Positions 36,101 to 47,009 of a DNA stretch of 64,000 nucleotides are shown piece by piece. The stretch comes from Theileria orientalis strain Shintoku. Lineage: Eukaryota > Apicomplexa > Aconoidasida > Piroplasmida > Theileriidae. Under the pieces are notes generated by a model, which worked only from the letters and a program-made list of their open reading frames with translations, had not been told where the DNA came from and did no database searches. Where the stretch lies: assembly GCF_000740895.1 (NCBI RefSeq), contig NC_025260.1:1654001-1718000 (forward strand), read 5' to 3'. Made by a program: the position numbers and the translations under genes. How positions within the stretch are numbered: position 1 is the first letter of the stretch; each line of letters opens with the position of its first letter.

Positions 36101-39100
36101 GTAGCTACTCGTAGCGAGTCCGTTGAGCGTCGAGTAGAGGTGCTGTATCTGGTTGAAGTACTGGTTCGGCTTTATGAGTGCTGAGCATCCGAAGTCCGCC
36201 AGGTTCAGGTGCCACTTAAGCGGCTTGTGCCTGTCCTCCTCTTCGCAGAAGACGAGTATGTTCGTCAGCTTAATGTCCGTGTGCCTCAGTATGTTTCCCT
36301 GGAAGCACATGTGTATGAAGGCGAGGCCGCTTATTATCTGTATCAGCAGGTACTTGATCTCCACTTCGAAGAGTCCGTAGAGTCTATTTGTTCCTTCCAG
36401 TGCTCTTTTCATGAACTCTTCCAGGTTAATGTTCTTGTCCGGCGACCCTTCTCCGACCTTCCCACTCTTGGCTGGTGCCTCCTGGCCGCCCTTTGTGCCT
36501 CTCATCGTACCTGCGTTTCCGCAATCCATACCTGCCTTTACTCTTTTACTCACGCACGTGCCTTCGCCAACGTACTTGGACCCCTTTCCAACTCCGCTGA
36601 CGATTCCTTCAGCTGCCGCCTTCACTCCTCGTGCGTTAATTCCTTCGATGCCACTCATCACGTTCCTGGCGCTAGTGTATATTGGCGACCTTACTATCCT
36701 TGACGTGCTGTCCGCCACTTCCTTTCCGTTTACCTTGCTGCTCGACGTGCTTGCGTACAGCAGGTTGTACATCAGATTTGTCCTGTATATTATCAGCTTG
36801 TTCAGCATCGTCAGCAGGTCTCCCTTCGCTCTCGGTAGCAGCAGCTGGTATATCTTTTCGTTGTTCGGGCTGTACAGTATCCTGTACGAGATCGGCTTCA
36901 GCACGTGCTGGTTGTAGTGGAGCATCATTTCCTTCTCTCTTATGTACTGGTAGCGCGAGAGTTCTCCGTAGTTGTCGCTGATGTTTTTTATTGCGCACTC
37001 GTACAGCAGCCTCTTCTTTTCTCCTTCCTTCGTCTCAGTCTCCGTGTTCCTGTTAACCGTCACCGTGCTCAGCATATCACTTTCGCTGTTACTCGAGTCC
37101 TCGGCGCCGTTGAACTCTGTGTTTCCGGCGCTAGTCGTGGTCTTGGCAATAGCGCCTGTGTTAACATTGGCATTAGTACCCGTGGTGGTATCAACCGTGT
37201 TACCAGAACCTATGGTGGCATTGACATTAGTGTCAGTCGTATTGGCAACCGTGGCAATAGCGCCTGTATTGAAAACCGTGGTAATAGCGCCTATGGTGGT
37301 ATTGGCAACTGTATTACCAGCACCTGTGTTGGTATTGGCAACACCCGCTCCACTACCATCAACATCCACTATCCTTGCGTTGCTACCACCAGCAACAACA
37401 GAAACACCAGCTTTACCTGCCGCAGTCCTACTGTCGCCCCAACTGTTGTTCGAGCTGCTCTTGCCGGTCACACTAATGTTGCTGGAACTTCCATTGTCGT
37501 TGCTCTTGGTCGTCACACTGATGCTGTTACTACCTCCGCTAATGCTTTCACTGTTCGGCGTGTACGGCTGTATTATCCTCAGAATCGCCAGCGACACTGT
37601 CGAGAAGGACCCGTGGCCCAGCTTCATCTTCTTGCACGTGATCACGTTGATGTTGTCGTTCCACATCTCACTCACCCAGTTGTCTCCGATGCTCCTCTTC
37701 CTCTTGCTGCGCTCCATCAGCACTCTCCCCTCGTCCTCTCTGTTGACCCGGTTCGTCGGGTTAAGCAGTATGTTCCTCTTGTTGTCCTTATCTTTGTTCA
37801 GGCTGCTCGGCATGTGGTTCTTGCTCCTCTTGTTGATGAACGTGCAGTTGATCGTCCTCACCAGCTTGTCCGAGTTCGACCTGATCATCTCCAGGCACTT
37901 CAGGTTAACGTTCGTGAACTTTTTATTTTTAGGCGTACTTATGTTCATCATGTCCTCTTCTTCCTCCTCCCTCTTTTCCACGATTGCGCTACCTGCACTT
38001 GTTGTGACGAAGTTTGCCAACTTGGGGCTGGCTATTGAGAATCCGGCCAAGTTGACGGTCGATGCGCCCAGTGTAATTGGAACACTCGTGCTGACCGCGC
38101 CCAGGTTACTTGCTCCAACCGCGCCGTTATTCGCCACACTCAGACTACTGCTCAACAGACTTGATGCGTTCACTGAACTTGCTAGCGAACTCGCCACTGG
38201 GGTGCTCACTTGGTTTTTCGAGTTAATGTTGAACGTCTTTATCAGGCTTAGGCTGCTCTTCGGCTTCTGGTTCTTCTTAATTCTGAACTCCTTGTTGAAC
38301 CTCCGCTTATACAATCCGCTTTTCGCAGTCTCATCCTGTTCCCTCTTACTTCTTTCTTCCTTCTGTGCTTCAGGCGACTGCTGGTCTGCCACCTCCTGCT
38401 GCGAGTCCACTGCCTCTTGCTGCGCATCGGCGATACTTTCTATGACCGGTTCACTTTGAGAGTCTACCATAGCCGAGTCTGGTTGTGATTCCATTATTTG
38501 TCCGTCATTTTGTAAGTCCATTATTTGTCTGTCATTTTGTAAGTCCATTATTTGTCCGTCATTTTGTAAGTCCATTATTTGTCCGTCAGGCTGTGAGTCT
38601 ACCATTGCCGAGTCTGGCTGTGAATCTACCATAGCCACATCCTGCTGAGAGTCTATTAATGGTCCGTCAGGCTGTGAGTCTACCATAGCCGAGTCTGGTT
38701 GTGAATCTACAATTGCCACGTCTTGTTGCGAATCCACCATTACTACGTCTGGCTGAGAGTCCTGAACCGCTTCCACCACTGCCTCCCGATTCGGGCCATC
38801 AAACGACTCTATCACTGGGCCTTCTTTAGCGTATTCCATGGTCTCCGTTGTTGCTGCCTGATCAGGGTCGATCGTTGCCTCCGCTACTGTGTCCTGCTCA
38901 GGGCACACTGCCTCCTGCGGCGAGTCCGGCAGGCTCTCCATCTGCAGCTCCTGACGTGCGCCAGTCGTCGGCTCCGCCACTCCGTCGCTCTGGGACCCGG
39001 CTGCGGCCTCCTCGTCCTGGCCCAACTGCACGTAGCCCATGTTCTCTATCACGAGGTCGTGGTGCGAATCGTTCAGCGGCACCATTATCGGCTCCTGCTC

Positions 39101-42100
39101 ATAGTCCTGGAGCGACTCTAGCACCACCCCCTGATTCGGGTCCTCCAGCGACTCAGCGGCTGCGTTTTCCTCAACGTATCCCGCGGTCTCAGTCGCCGCG
39201 CCCTGGGTCGCGTCCCCCAACGGCTCCAGCACCGCGTCCTGCGAGTCTTCCAAGGTCCCAATTACCGTGCTGTTCTGCACGTCAACCATGGTCTCTCTTG
39301 CCGGGTCGTCGTTGTGCGCGTCGTCGGCCACCGTCTCCGTCACCGCGTAGTGCTGCGCGTCCAACATCGTCTCCATTGCCGTGTGCTCCTGCTCCTCCAT
39401 CGTCTCGATCATCTGACTCAGGTCCTCCTGCTTCAGGTCTGCTCCTTCGTTTTCGGCGGCCCTCTCCTCGTAGTAGAAGTTCTTGAAGTCTCCCAGCAGC
39501 ACGTCTCTGTACTGGTCCTCCTTCTCTCGCGGCTCGTGGTCCTCCTTGTCCTCCTCGTGGTCGTTGCTCATCGTCAGCGTGTTCGAGTAACAGCTCGACT
39601 CCGAGCTGCTGGTCGTGTTCGTCGTTTCGTCCATGTCTCTGATGAAGTTCATGAAGTCCTGCCTCTCCATCCTCTCGTACTCGTTGGCCAGCCATCTCCT
39701 TGCCTCCTGGCACTCGTACCTTTTCATCAGCGCCTGGTAGTTTGACAGTCCTCCGCTCACTCCCGGCCCGTCTTCCTGACCTGAAGGTTCCCTTGGCTGT
39801 TCCTCTACGTGGGCTCCTCTTTCCACACCTGCTTCTTCCGTTCCTTCTCCTTCGGTTCCTTCCTTTCTGATGTCGTTCCTGCCCCCTATGACTACCGCTG
39901 ATGTCGGCGAGGAGCCTAATCTCCGACCTAGGGATTCCACTCCTTCGCCTGAGGACAATTGCGACCCTGACGGCAGTGATTCTCCTTCTGAACCTGAGCC
40001 CGACCTTCTCATAAATTGTGCCTTCTCTTCGCCCGCGCTCTTACTCTCAGGCCCTTTTTTCGGCGACCCTTCCTTCCTTCTCCGCTTCTTCATGTTCGCC
40101 ACGCTCAGCACATACGTCACCAAGTCTACCGTTTGAATATTTTGTTCCCGGCGCTTCGCTTTACTCGTCTCCCTTCCCGACTTCTCCCTCTCGCTTATTT
40201 GCTTCGAGTACTTCCTTTTCAGCTCCTTATCCTTGTCCAACAGCACTCTTGCTTTCGTGAGTACCTTTTTATAGCTCTTCAAAAGGTCTATTTCCATGTG
40301 CCTCAGCGTCTCCAGGTCCTCCACGTCCACTTGCTCTGCCGTCTCCAGGTACATTTCCGGTATCTTCAGCACTCTTGACAGTGACTCCGTCGAGGACATT
40401 TCCGGCGTTTCTCCCAACTTTGCCACGCATCTCGTCAGCAGGTCGTGCACCTTATTGTTACTCACTACGTATCCTTTGCTGCTCGACTGCCTCTGGGACT
40501 GTCCTTGTGAGTGAGCCTCCTCGCGACCTCCTTGACCCTCGCCTGATCTACTTTTGACCTCTCTGAACTCGTTTAAATCATACTGGCCATCTATTCCATT
40601 GTTCGAGCTCAGGTCACTGTCCATGCGTTCATTCGACTCCGAGTCTTGTGCTCCACTTTCATTGTCGTACGAGGACGAGCTGTACTGGTTATCTGTGTGC
40701 TCTCCTGCCGACGAGTACTTTTCGTTATCATCGTTCGACGAGTCAATTCCTCCGTACTCTCCTTTGTAATCCGACTCGTTCTGATTATCTGTCAGGAACG
40801 TCACTGGGTTATAGTTAAGGCAGTAGTTTTCCATGAAATATTTTGAGTTGAAGTCGTTGATAAGTTCCCTGTCGTTGTAGAGGTGGAAATTTTGTCTGAA
40901 CACGTCCGTTATTGTCGGTTCTTCGTTTCCCACCGCTCCTTCTTCCATTGAGGAGTGTCTTATTGTGCTTCCGAAGCTTCCTTCTGGCTGCACTCCCTTT
41001 GCCTCCGTGTACTTGTACAGTTCATCGTCGTACTTGATCTGTATGTATCCTCCGCAGTCGTAGTTGCTCTTCGTGAACGAACTGTACTTGTGTCCCTTAA
41101 CTCTACTTCCGCTTCCTCCCGTCCCTACGCTCTGATGTCCCTCTTCGCTATCTTCCATCAGGTTATGTTCATACATCTTCTTACTCGTCTGCTTTGTCCA
41201 TCCCACCAACTCCTCTTGTTCTTGCCTCTGCTTATTTTTATTTTTGTACCAGTTGTTCCCTCTTTTCTTTCTTTTTGCGTTTTTACTCGTCATGGTCTGC
41301 GACTTCGTTTCATCTCTGGCTCTCTTTTCGTTGATCGAGGTTCTGAAACTTGATTGTTGCGACTTCACACCCTCGGAAACTGAATCCTGCTCCTTGTTAG
41401 CGGCCCTCATCTTCGGCGAACTCTTTACTGACGGGGACTTAGCTGGAGGTTTAGCTGGCGAGCTCGTTGGGGATTTACTTGGCGACTTACTTCCTCTCAA
41501 AGCCGAATTATCTCCTGGACTCTCCTCTGCCTCTCCTTCCTTAACTAGAGCTTCCGTCGTCCCTTTACTCGTTCTCTCTACTGTCACACCTTGCTTTTGA
41601 TCTTCCTTGTGGCTGCTACTTGTCGATCTGCTCGAGTCCTTCTTCTTCTGTACGGTCGACCCCTTCGAATACAGGCTTATTACGTCTTCTATTTTCGGAA
41701 CTTCCTTGTCCGACTTCGCTCTGTACGACAGATTCGTGAACTCCAGGTTTGAATACTGCTTCGACTTCGGGTATATGTCGAAGTCTCCCACCTTCTCTAT
41801 GTTGTATATATCGTCTAACTTGTTGTACGACACTGGCTTTTCATCTCTTCTGTATAGTTCAATTACTTCTTCCACATTCGGGTATATGTCCAACTTATCT
41901 TCCAGTTTATTGTCGTTCTTTCCTGCTGCGCTGTACACACTACTTCCCAAATTATCTCCATATGATACACTGCCTCCTACGGTTGTTGTCTTCCGTGCCT
42001 CCACTTCCAATCTCACGTCTTTCTCGTACACATCCGCGCCGCGTTCCTCTATGCAGCTCACTTCCTCTGGTTTATCTTCGTCTACCTTTGATCTGACCGG

Positions 42101-42337
42101 TTTTAATTGACTGCTTCTTGCTGGTCTAGACTCCCTTTCGTCGTGTTGCGAGCTATTTTCTTTTTCATAGTCTGTGTGTTTATTTCCTATGGTTCCGCTG
42201 CTACATATCCTTGGCACGTTTTCCAGGGGCACCTCCACTTCACATTCTCTAATTTCCGATGCCGCTATCTTACACTTGTTGTTCTTTCTCGCGGCACCTT
42301 TTCGAGATCGAAAACATGAAGAGGGTAACTCTTTCAT
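33149..42337 (-). CDS. Giant protein kinase with highly interrupted catalytic domain
   Basis: A single 9.2-kb exon encodes 3062 residues. The first 1500 are low-complexity Ser/Glu/Lys/Asp-rich sequence including DSQPD-type repeats. The kinase domain is spread over about residues 1570-2590: glycine loop LGHGSFSTVSLA near 1573; catalytic Lys in ECAIKNI near 1782; REKEMMLHYNQH (C-helix); LLPRAKGDLLTML; catalytic loop HTDIKLTNIL near 2020; ADFGCS near 2048; NIGTLRYNSPESLL near 2134; DMWSLGIILSELIKYS near 2421; and LLAYEPEQRMHSTEAL near 2555. Lys, both Asp and the Asn are kept, so catalysis is plausible. The HRD Arg is Thr, so it is a non-RD type. Insertions of 200-280 residues separate beta-1 from beta-3 and the APE from the F-helix. 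I cannot place it in a known group. Confidence 0.85.
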   Translation of the reverse strand: MKELPSSCFRSRKGAARKNNKCKIAASEIRECEVEVPLENVPRICSSGTIGNKHTDYEKENSSQHDERESRPARSSQLKPVRSKVDEDKPEEVSCIEERGADVYEKDVRLEVEARKTTTVGGSVSYGDNLGSSVYSAAGKNDNKLEDKLDIYPNVEEVIELYRRDEKPVSYNKLDDIYNIEKVGDFDIYPKSKQYSNLEFTNLSYRAKSDKEVPKIEDVISLYSKGSTVQKKKDSSRSTSSSHKEDQKQGVTVERTSKGTTEALVKEGEAEESPGDNSALRGSKSPSKSPTSSPAKPPAKSPSVKSSPKMRAANKEQDSVSEGVKSQQSSFRTSINEKRARDETKSQTMTSKNAKRKKRGNNWYKNKNKQRQEQEELVGWTKQTSKKMYEHNLMEDSEEGHQSVGTGGSGSRVKGHKYSSFTKSNYDCGGYIQIKYDDELYKYTEAKGVQPEGSFGSTIRHSSMEEGAVGNEEPTITDVFRQNFHLYNDRELINDFNSKYFMENYCLNYNPVTFLTDNQNESDYKGEYGGIDSSNDDNEKYSSAGEHTDNQYSSSSYDNESGAQDSESNERMDSDLSSNNGIDGQYDLNEFREVKSRSGEGQGGREEAHSQGQSQRQSSSKGYVVSNNKVHDLLTRCVAKLGETPEMSSTESLSRVLKIPEMYLETAEQVDVEDLETLRHMEIDLLKSYKKVLTKARVLLDKDKELKRKYSKQISEREKSGRETSKAKRREQNIQTVDLVTYVLSVANMKKRRRKEGSPKKGPESKSAGEEKAQFMRRSGSGSEGESLPSGSQLSSGEGVESLGRRLGSSPTSAVVIGGRNDIRKEGTEGEGTEEAGVERGAHVEEQPREPSGQEDGPGVSGGLSNYQALMKRYECQEARRWLANEYERMERQDFMNFIRDMDETTNTTSSSESSCYSNTLTMSNDHEEDKEDHEPREKEDQYRDVLLGDFKNFYYEERAAENEGADLKQEDLSQMIETMEEQEHTAMETMLDAQHYAVTETVADDAHNDDPARETMVDVQNSTVIGTLEDSQDAVLEPLGDATQGAATETAGYVEENAAAESLEDPNQGVVLESLQDYEQEPIMVPLNDSHHDLVIENMGYVQLGQDEEAAAGSQSDGVAEPTTGARQELQMESLPDSPQEAVCPEQDTVAEATIDPDQAATTETMEYAKEGPVIESFDGPNREAVVEAVQDSQPDVVMVDSQQDVAIVDSQPDSAMVDSQPDGPLIDSQQDVAMVDSQPDSAMVDSQPDGQIMDLQNDGQIMDLQNDRQIMDLQNDGQIMESQPDSAMVDSQSEPVIESIADAQQEAVDSQQEVADQQSPEAQKEERSKREQDETAKSGLYKRRFNKEFRIKKNQKPKSSLSLIKTFNINSKNQVSTPVASSLASSVNASSLLSSSLSVANNGAVGASNLGAVSTSVPITLGASTVNLAGFSIASPKLANFVTTSAGSAIVEKREEEEEDMMNISTPKNKKFTNVNLKCLEMIRSNSDKLVRTINCTFINKRSKNHMPSSLNKDKDNKRNILLNPTNRVNREDEGRVLMERSKRKRSIGDNWVSEMWNDNINVITCKKMKLGHGSFSTVSLAILRIIQPYTPNSESISGGSNSISVTTKSNDNGSSSNISVTGKSSSNNSWGDSRTAAGKAGVSVVAGGSNARIVDVDGSGAGVANTNTGAGNTVANTTIGAITTVFNTGAIATVANTTDTNVNATIGSGNTVDTTTGTNANVNTGAIAKTTTSAGNTEFNGAEDSSNSESDMLSTVTVNRNTETETKEGEKKRLLYECAIKNISDNYGELSRYQYIREKEMMLHYNQHVLKPISYRILYSPNNEKIYQLLLPRAKGDLLTMLNKLIIYRTNLMYNLLYASTSSSKVNGKEVADSTSRIVRSPIYTSARNVMSGIEGINARGVKAAAEGIVSGVGKGSKYVGEGTCVSKRVKAGMDCGNAGTMRGTKGGQEAPAKSGKVGEGSPDKNINLEEFMKRALEGTNRLYGLFEVEIKYLLIQIISGLAFIHMCFQGNILRHTDIKLTNILVFCEEEDRHKPLKWHLNLADFGCSALIKPNQYFNQIQHLYSTLNGLATSSYAYRSSAAKESVYREGLYVERNREESSWEKYMKEWHDQLHHQLLSYNIGTLRYNSPESLLYDQYLNKRLNNNSQLLNILYQDVVSAPVGLDVPAEEASEVSSSSHRAQKEAETRSCTDSVNRWERSALRSPLTRQFGAALEPRSPMAQCGRARALRSPYYRHSNSQEDNASQSSRHASQSEAGRSPQVSSSVERRAAAYYQDGQGALTPKAGLALLAPKPGLQPGSAQRLPAQGSAKSPSVLSPSVQATASQVSSVQRQPESSSLKSPSIHATDQQGSSVQATAEQGSVKSPLKPETPLAEALTEETGVEKEVEESDENVPMKETTLDGIKYIRVDSKSDMWSLGIILSELIKYSIKDNGKVEEELRNNGKLDTFSTYINSLSLNVELSEKTMRNRSKEIRTRLYNRMGNGVFYNRLSSHLNTRKKSKKQFLNNPNYANKDNFGNKEKYAKDKEQVDKENRLLSIYINNVCNNTFEVRRRKMRELYGAEELEGVSDELFDLLVNLLAYEPEQRMHSTEALGHPLFDNSEHVFELVDATNSSFVNKLLSVYTLNTSTKMLGASKGGLGAASRSGSSNATTPSTGSRVEGASGAGATGGVDYDEELYNDGELDSYSWYKGPLYYYFSTYEAAKSAPEPVTSASSATDVVTGDATSTSVTTDCTVSTSVTTDCTVSTSVTTDANTASATDCNNVDATGAKGDGDASSKVEVDVATNRTADTTARVTDNAVSQRSECASTERCVDSTESPVVGVNDPLVGVSSANNFNITNSNNIPKTDSFSLGKGALDIEASNGCLYRLDSVNNMYNLIDIPSPSINLSNFEIPAADIYNQGYNSAVDLRDANTNIVTDVNNSDNNTPNGSNKDNMSSVNDYDSTVPTSIDEASSHEPVSENHDLKTTNTDNTTQAQKFDPQAYVNHIRVNKSKFNIYKLEFDILQKRQRELFDDDSFLFKLLDNIKNKYRLNYRQLTSTHTSYLLAREIIKHKKTN
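34071..34149 (-). repeat. Coding 30-bp tandem repeat in the kinase gene
   Basis: Two full copies and one partial copy of a 30-bp unit (gtagtaacgctggtactaac plus 10 bases) encode a 10-residue TSVTTDCTVS repeat near the C-terminus of the giant kinase. Confidence 0.9.
38455..38765 (-). repeat. Coding 27/30-bp repeat array in the kinase gene
   Basis: About ten diverged units encode two alternating 9-10-residue motifs, MVDSQPDSA and IMDLQNDGQ. Four adjacent LQND units are nearly identical in DNA, which shows local expansion. Confidence 0.85.
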
Positions 42338-43693
42338 TTTTATCTCATTTATGAAACATTTACGATGTGTATTGATTTTTGCGATTTGGGCTCTTTACTA
42401 ATTTTGGTGATACGCTTACAAAAGTTAAGGGTTCATAGATATTACCAATATTTGCAAACCTATCTGACATATCTCTAGATACATAAACCTATATCGTTAT
42501 TAGTACAATTTGTTTGCACAAATAGAAGGCAAGCTTTCTATTTAACACAAAGCCAAGAAATCAGTTATATGTCATCAATAAGCATTTTTTACATTTTATC
42601 AAAGCCTATATATTAAAAAGTTACTTCGGATTAGCTTTCATAACAGTCTGTGTTTCCATACAACTACCTGAAAAATATAATACAACTGATATTTTCGTAT
42701 CTGCTAACAAAATTTATTAATAACAATTTTAATAACAAAGGTCTTTATAGGTATAATTTACAAATCTATGTACTAAATTTATTTTAAACACAACATCTTT
42801 CTCTGGAAAGGCACACTACGCAACATCATATTGGATACACACAATATTACGACATAAAATTTCACTGTTATTTTTCAACGTTTTTGTTAAAAAAATTAAC
42901 AGTGGATATTTGATATTTCTTTTATTGGCAAAACAGTCTAATTATGTCTGATTTCGGTTATATCCGGTTGGCTTAATTTTTTATCACATACCTTCCTAGT
43001 ATTATTGAGAAACAAACAACAAAATATAATATGTGTTCACTGCAAACATATTTAACCGATTTAACAACTTCTTCTTAACTCAATCAATTTCCGCTCACTT
43101 TTTTTCTACTGTAATCTACTACATTTGTAACATTCTGTTTTATGTTACACATATCCTATTTTTTATAGTCTACATTAACATACTAGTAGGAGTTTTAATT
43201 TTAACTTAAACTGCGCCAATTTTAACTCAGATCTTTAACTTTATTATTGTCAATAATACTTGTCTCGATGCACATTCGTCTTAGGTTTAAAGGATGAATA
43301 TATTAAAAATAAACATTTTAAACAATTCTAATTAAACATCACATATTTAATTATACTTTATACAGCTGCTCTTTAACAGTGCAGTAATCTTAGGATGGTT
43401 TGCAATTTGGTGTGCAATTTTTTAATACGATTGATTTAGTGTCCATTAGTTTTTTCTCGGGTTTTATTTATCATGATTTTTTTTTCATGTTGAATTAAAT
43501 TATATTATTGTAATTTATTTTATTTTTCGTGTTTAAGTCTAATATTGTGAAATATATTGTTTTTCTGTTTTATTGTAAAAATAATTTATTATTATTTTTC
43601 TACCACTCACTGTAAATTATAGATTGAATTAAACAAATGAAACTATACCAAGTTAATAAAAATTATTTCTAAGTATATATAATTTCGCACAGA
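42338..43693. other. Long AT-rich intergenic region, nothing recognised
   Basis: This is the largest gene-free stretch (about 1.36 kb). It lies between divergent start codons of the giant kinase and the E2 gene. No frame above 50 codons looks coding, and I could not fold a tRNA or recognise an snRNA or rRNA. It presumably carries two promoters and long 5'-UTRs. Confidence 0.5.
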
Positions 43694-44628
<935 letters not shown>

Positions 44629-44803
44629 GGCCAAAGCATAAGGTTTTAAATTAATCTGATAAAAAAATGGTAAATACTTGAATATTAGAGTGAGTTAGCA
44701 CATAAACTGTTGTTTATTTACATGGCGTTTGCCACATTCCCACAAACAGTTCACTCGATGTGATTCCATTGGCAATTTGTGTATATGTATTTTATCTTTG
44801 GCC

Positions 44804-45494
44804 ATGGACGACTACTTAAACGTCGGAAGCATTAAGCCGAACCTGGAAATTCTCGAACAGAAGAAGAAATCTCAGCCTAAATCGGATTTACTGGGAGGCA
44901 ACTTAACGAGTCGCCAACTGTATCTAACAGGTACGCCCTCGGTGGAAGATTCCATCACAGTTTACCCATTTAGGTTACGGAAGACATTGGGGTGAGAAGT
45001 TGACGTATTCCGTCGGATTAGCCTACGGATCAGGTAAAAGATAGCTATTCCAAAAGATACAACTGTTATTCGGGACCATTAAGTGCCCATAGGAAGTTAG
45101 AATTAAAACGAAAGTGTACAAGCGCTAGAAATATCTAAAAATAGCGATTTTAGGCATTTTATGCGGAGGCTCTTTCGGGTTAATCAAGGGAATCTCTAAG
45201 GGAGGAGCCACGGGGAAGCTGTTCCTGAACTCAGTGTTGAACAACTGCAGCACCTACGGACCGAAGCTCGGAAATCGACTGGGCTGCCTAACGATAATAT
45301 ACTGCGGTCTAAACGGCCTTGTGAAGCTGGTTAGGGGCGAAAAGGCCGATGAAAGATTTAACGCACCGGTCGCAGGCCTCCTCTCAGGAGCAGTTTATAA
45401 AATCGCAGGCCCAATAGCCAAGACTGCCAAGTACTCAGCAGGTACAGGCGTCGTATTTACAGCAATAGACTACGTTTTGCGCAAGTCGTTTTAA
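44804..45494 (+). CDS. Tim23-like inner-membrane translocase subunit
   Basis: Exons 44804-44930, 44974-45033 and 45154-45494 join in consistent phase to 175 residues. A hydrophilic N-terminus (MDDYLNVGSIKPNLEILEQK) is followed by GEKLTYSVGLAYGSG, GILCGGSFGLIKGISKGG, NNCSTYGPKLGNRLGCLTII, GLNGLVKLVRGEK and a last helix ending DYVLRKSF. These are the four Gly-rich helices of the Tim17/22/23 family, with the G-x-x-L-T-Y start typical of Tim23. It forms the presequence channel of the mitochondrial inner membrane. Tim17 or Tim22 identity is less likely given the N-terminal extension. Confidence 0.85.
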
Positions 45495-45836
45495 CGGCGG
45501 CGCCGCGTATGTAATATAGTACATCCAAGTATACGATTATAGCAAGTGTAGTTAGTACATGACAACATGTACAACAAACACATTAAGGCGAGTTTAGTAA
45601 CTGTGCCCTTAGCAGCTTCGTTAAGAATAATTCGTGACTTAGCTTTCTCATTTCCTAGAGTAGAGTCAATGTTGCTAATTTATTCGTTTAGTTAACTAAG
45701 AAGAGGATATATATGTTAAGTGTTGAGACTAACTTGGACGTATGATTCTGTTGATATTCTACTCTTTTTATAAGATTCGTGAAGTAACTGAAGCATGTCA
45801 TTACAAGTGGCCTCAGTACAAACTAGCTCACATAAC
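45495..45836. other. Convergent intergenic region
   Basis: About 340 bp between the Tim23-like stop and the UEV-protein stop. It includes a short GC-rich patch just after the Tim23 stop (ggcggcgccgcg). Nothing else is recognised. Confidence 0.4.
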
Positions 45837-47009
45837 CTAAACAGAGTGATTTAAGATTAGTGTCAGTGGAAGTGAAACCAGCGTAAATGAATAGTGATGC
45901 GACTGAATGAGGATAGTAAGGTAAGTAGTAGTTTCACTAATTGGTTGGTGTTGATACTTTTGTGAATTCGTGTCTTTGAATTTAATGAAGTCTATGACGT
46001 TTGACCCCTCCTTGATAGAAAGAAGCAGTTGATTTGCAGAAGTTATTGTACGTGTGTACTCCCCAACCTCCTTGTACATTTCTTCAACCTGGTTCAATTC
46101 GTCCTTTTTCACCTCAGAGTTAAGAGTATCCTAAACAAATATACATACCATCAACTAGTCTATGGAGTACCTCAATTTGATCGAGCTTCAGACACACGTT
46201 ATTCAAGTCTAAAAGAGCAAACACCCAATTCATGAGCATTCTCCTATGAAGTTCGTACTTGTCCATGTCATAATTGTACTGTTTAATAATCTTAGGTCGA
46301 TTACTCTTTAAATTCGTTAAAATGTTCTTGTACGCGTACTCCACCAGTTTTCTGTCCCTGTCTGAAAGCCTATATTTGGCGACAAGATTATCAGGAATTG
46401 CTTGGTCCGTAACTTCAACATCTGCCCTTTTTTCAGCTAATATGGGCCTTGTGGATGATGTATAAATGGGCGACATCATGTTAAAAGTCTTACACAACGA
46501 GTCAACAGCATGTACCTAGATGATATTTCGGAAAATATTGATCCAGTATACGTGAATACTTTGTATCTAAATTACAAGTGGCTTGTGTGTAAACACACAC
46601 ACATAGATGTTAAACATACCAATTTGCTAGTGTGATGCCACTTATCCAGGTAATCTAGACTAACGTTACCCTTACGGTCTACATTTGGGTGATTTTTAAC
46701 TATTTTTATCTCTTGGCTTGGAACAACGGATATCATGGGAGCAGAAAAAGGATAGTCCTTAGGTATCTTAATCAGTATCGGAGCCTTGTAAACGAAACCG
46801 GAAAACATATACGGCACCGTTCCTGAGATGTTTAGGGATATGCCAAAGGGTGAAGTGTCTAAAAAATGGTTAAATAAATTCAGCATTACACACTTACGTA
46901 AGGATGCGAAAAGACCTGTGTACTTGCTGTGAAGAGCATCCAAATCTATGATGACCATAGAATCATTTTTAAAATGTTTCTTTAAACTAGATTTTAACTC
47001 AGAATCCAT
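45837..47009 (-). CDS. UEV-domain protein, TSG101/Vps23-like (ESCRT-I)
   Basis: The ATG at 47009 opens MDSELKSSLKKHFKNDSMV. After a 42-nt intron, SPFGISLNISGTVPYMFSGF, APILIKIPKDYPFSAPMI and HPNVDRKGNVSLDYLDKWHH follow. This is an E2 fold in which the catalytic Cys position (C-L-D in E2s) is Ser, that is, an inactive UEV domain. The next exon (SKLVHAVDSLC, SPIYTSSTRP) matches the end of the TSG101 UEV. The C-terminal exons hold YRLSDRDRKLVEYAYKN, a coil, and after a 40-nt intron LNQVEEMYKEVGEYTRTITS, resembling the stalk and C-terminal part of Vps23. ESCRT-I binds ubiquitin and late-domain motifs at endosomes. The 3' end may include one more splice. A stand-alone E2 variant is less likely given the long coil. 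Confidence 0.68.

Noticed and set aside
36972..38459. 495-codon frame antisense to the giant kinase
   Set aside because: Composition shadow of the Ser/Asn/Thr-rich kinase insertions; kinase motifs on the other strand are clear.
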